Source: Pseudomonadota bacterium
Lineage (GTDB): Bacteria > Pseudomonadota > Gammaproteobacteria > Burkholderiales > Burkholderiaceae_F
Assembly (NCBI GenBank): GCA_029778535.1
Contig: JAKOQB010000067.1
Location: 1 to 64,000 of the forward strand
Length of the DNA: 64,000 nucleotides
Reading direction: 5' to 3'
Below are positions 63,802 to 64,000 of the stretch, in pieces. A program made the translations under genes and the position numbers. The notes under the pieces are model-generated. The model saw only the letters and a program-made list of their open reading frames with translations. It was not told where the DNA came from and did not search any database. The first letter of the stretch is position 1; each line of letters begins with the position of its first letter.

Positions 63802-63831
63802 AAGTGCACGCACCTTGACGGTCAGGCGCGC

Positions 63832-64000
63832 TCAAGCAGCGCGGGTGGCGTTCGACACCGGCCGCAACGCAAGCCCGACCAGCGTCAGCGCACAGAACGC
63901 GGCGCCGGCATAGAAGGTGAACTCGGCGCCGAAGCGGTCCCACAGGAAACCCGCAATCGCGCTCGCCGCCAGCATCGCGATGCCGCTGACGAGGTTGAAG
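63832..64000 (-). CDS. MFS transporter, C-terminal fragment
   Basis: The last 55 codons of a minus-strand gene run off the window edge. They hold two hydrophobic segments (FNLVSGIAMLAASAIAGFLW and FTFYAGAAFCALTLVGLAL) with the cytoplasmic motif WDRFGAEFTF between them, matching the final two helices of major facilitator superfamily exporters. It ends with ALRPVSNATRAA. It is convergent with the liv operon. Confidence 0.75.
   Translation of the reverse strand, partial: FNLVSGIAMLAASAIAGFLWDRFGAEFTFYAGAAFCALTLVGLALRPVSNATRAA

Overview
This is a 64 kb, gene-dense, very GC-rich chromosomal window from an aerobic betaproteobacterium, probably of the Burkholderiales/Rhodocyclales type. The lineage call rests on gene content: Bug-family and TAXI solute-binding proteins, a glnE-yhdP-nitrilase-tldD block, an aerobic benzoyl-CoA (box) cluster with its BoxR regulator, and glycolate oxidase glcDEF. 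Species and genus cannot be named from the sequence alone. No rRNA, tRNA or CRISPR array was seen. The window opens inside a transhydrogenase operon and closes inside a transporter gene.

Region by region. 1-5.1 kb: end of the pntA/pntB transhydrogenase operon, a TAXI solute-binding protein, a nicotinamidase and a DUF3422 protein. 5.3-11.1 kb: two small secreted proteins, an acyl-CoA ligase translationally coupled to a ThDP lyase-like enzyme, and a DUF2189 membrane protein. 11.1-11.8 kb: a HigBA-type toxin-antitoxin pair with palindromic operators. 11.8-18.6 kb: glycolate oxidase glcDEF, a small cytochrome c, threonine aldolase and a second FAD-linked dehydrogenase. 18.7-22.6 kb: cobalamin adenosyltransferase and an alkylation-repair operon (Ada/AlkA fusion, ogt, DUF1203, EamA exporter). 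22.7-24.4 kb: a hairpin-rich repeat cluster, then aroG with a Phe-rich leader peptide and attenuator. 24.4-27.7 kb: an outer-membrane-like protein, cdsA, plsC, a secreted truncated haemoglobin and a decayed epimerase. 27.7-37.2 kb: tldD, nitrilase and yhdP on the minus strand, with glnE divergent.

37.3-42.7 kb is an inserted mercury-resistance island: merR, a frameshifted ECF sigma gene, merTPFA and a dead IS3-family element. The sigma gene lies between two separate MerR-type promoters, each with a 19-bp spacer. 42.7-46.7 kb: M20 amidohydrolase, Bug protein, LysR regulator and a TRIC-family membrane protein. A 270-bp MITE-like element at 46.76-47.03 kb abuts the box region.

47.0-63.6 kb is a catabolic locus for benzoate. 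The ABC transporter and benzoate-CoA ligase import and activate the substrate. BoxAB epoxidises benzoyl-CoA, BoxC opens the ring, and BoxD oxidises the semialdehyde. A 3-hydroxyacyl-CoA dehydrogenase and a 3-oxoadipyl-CoA thiolase finish the route to acetyl-CoA and succinyl-CoA. BoxR sits centrally between divergent arms, and a shared 20-bp motif occurs on both sides of it. livM carries an in-frame amber codon.

The points most worth follow-up are the MerR-controlled sigma gene, the aroG phenylalanine attenuator, and a family of strictly 7-bp-phased tandem arrays found at three intergenic sites, one of them forming a long inverted repeat inside the box operon.
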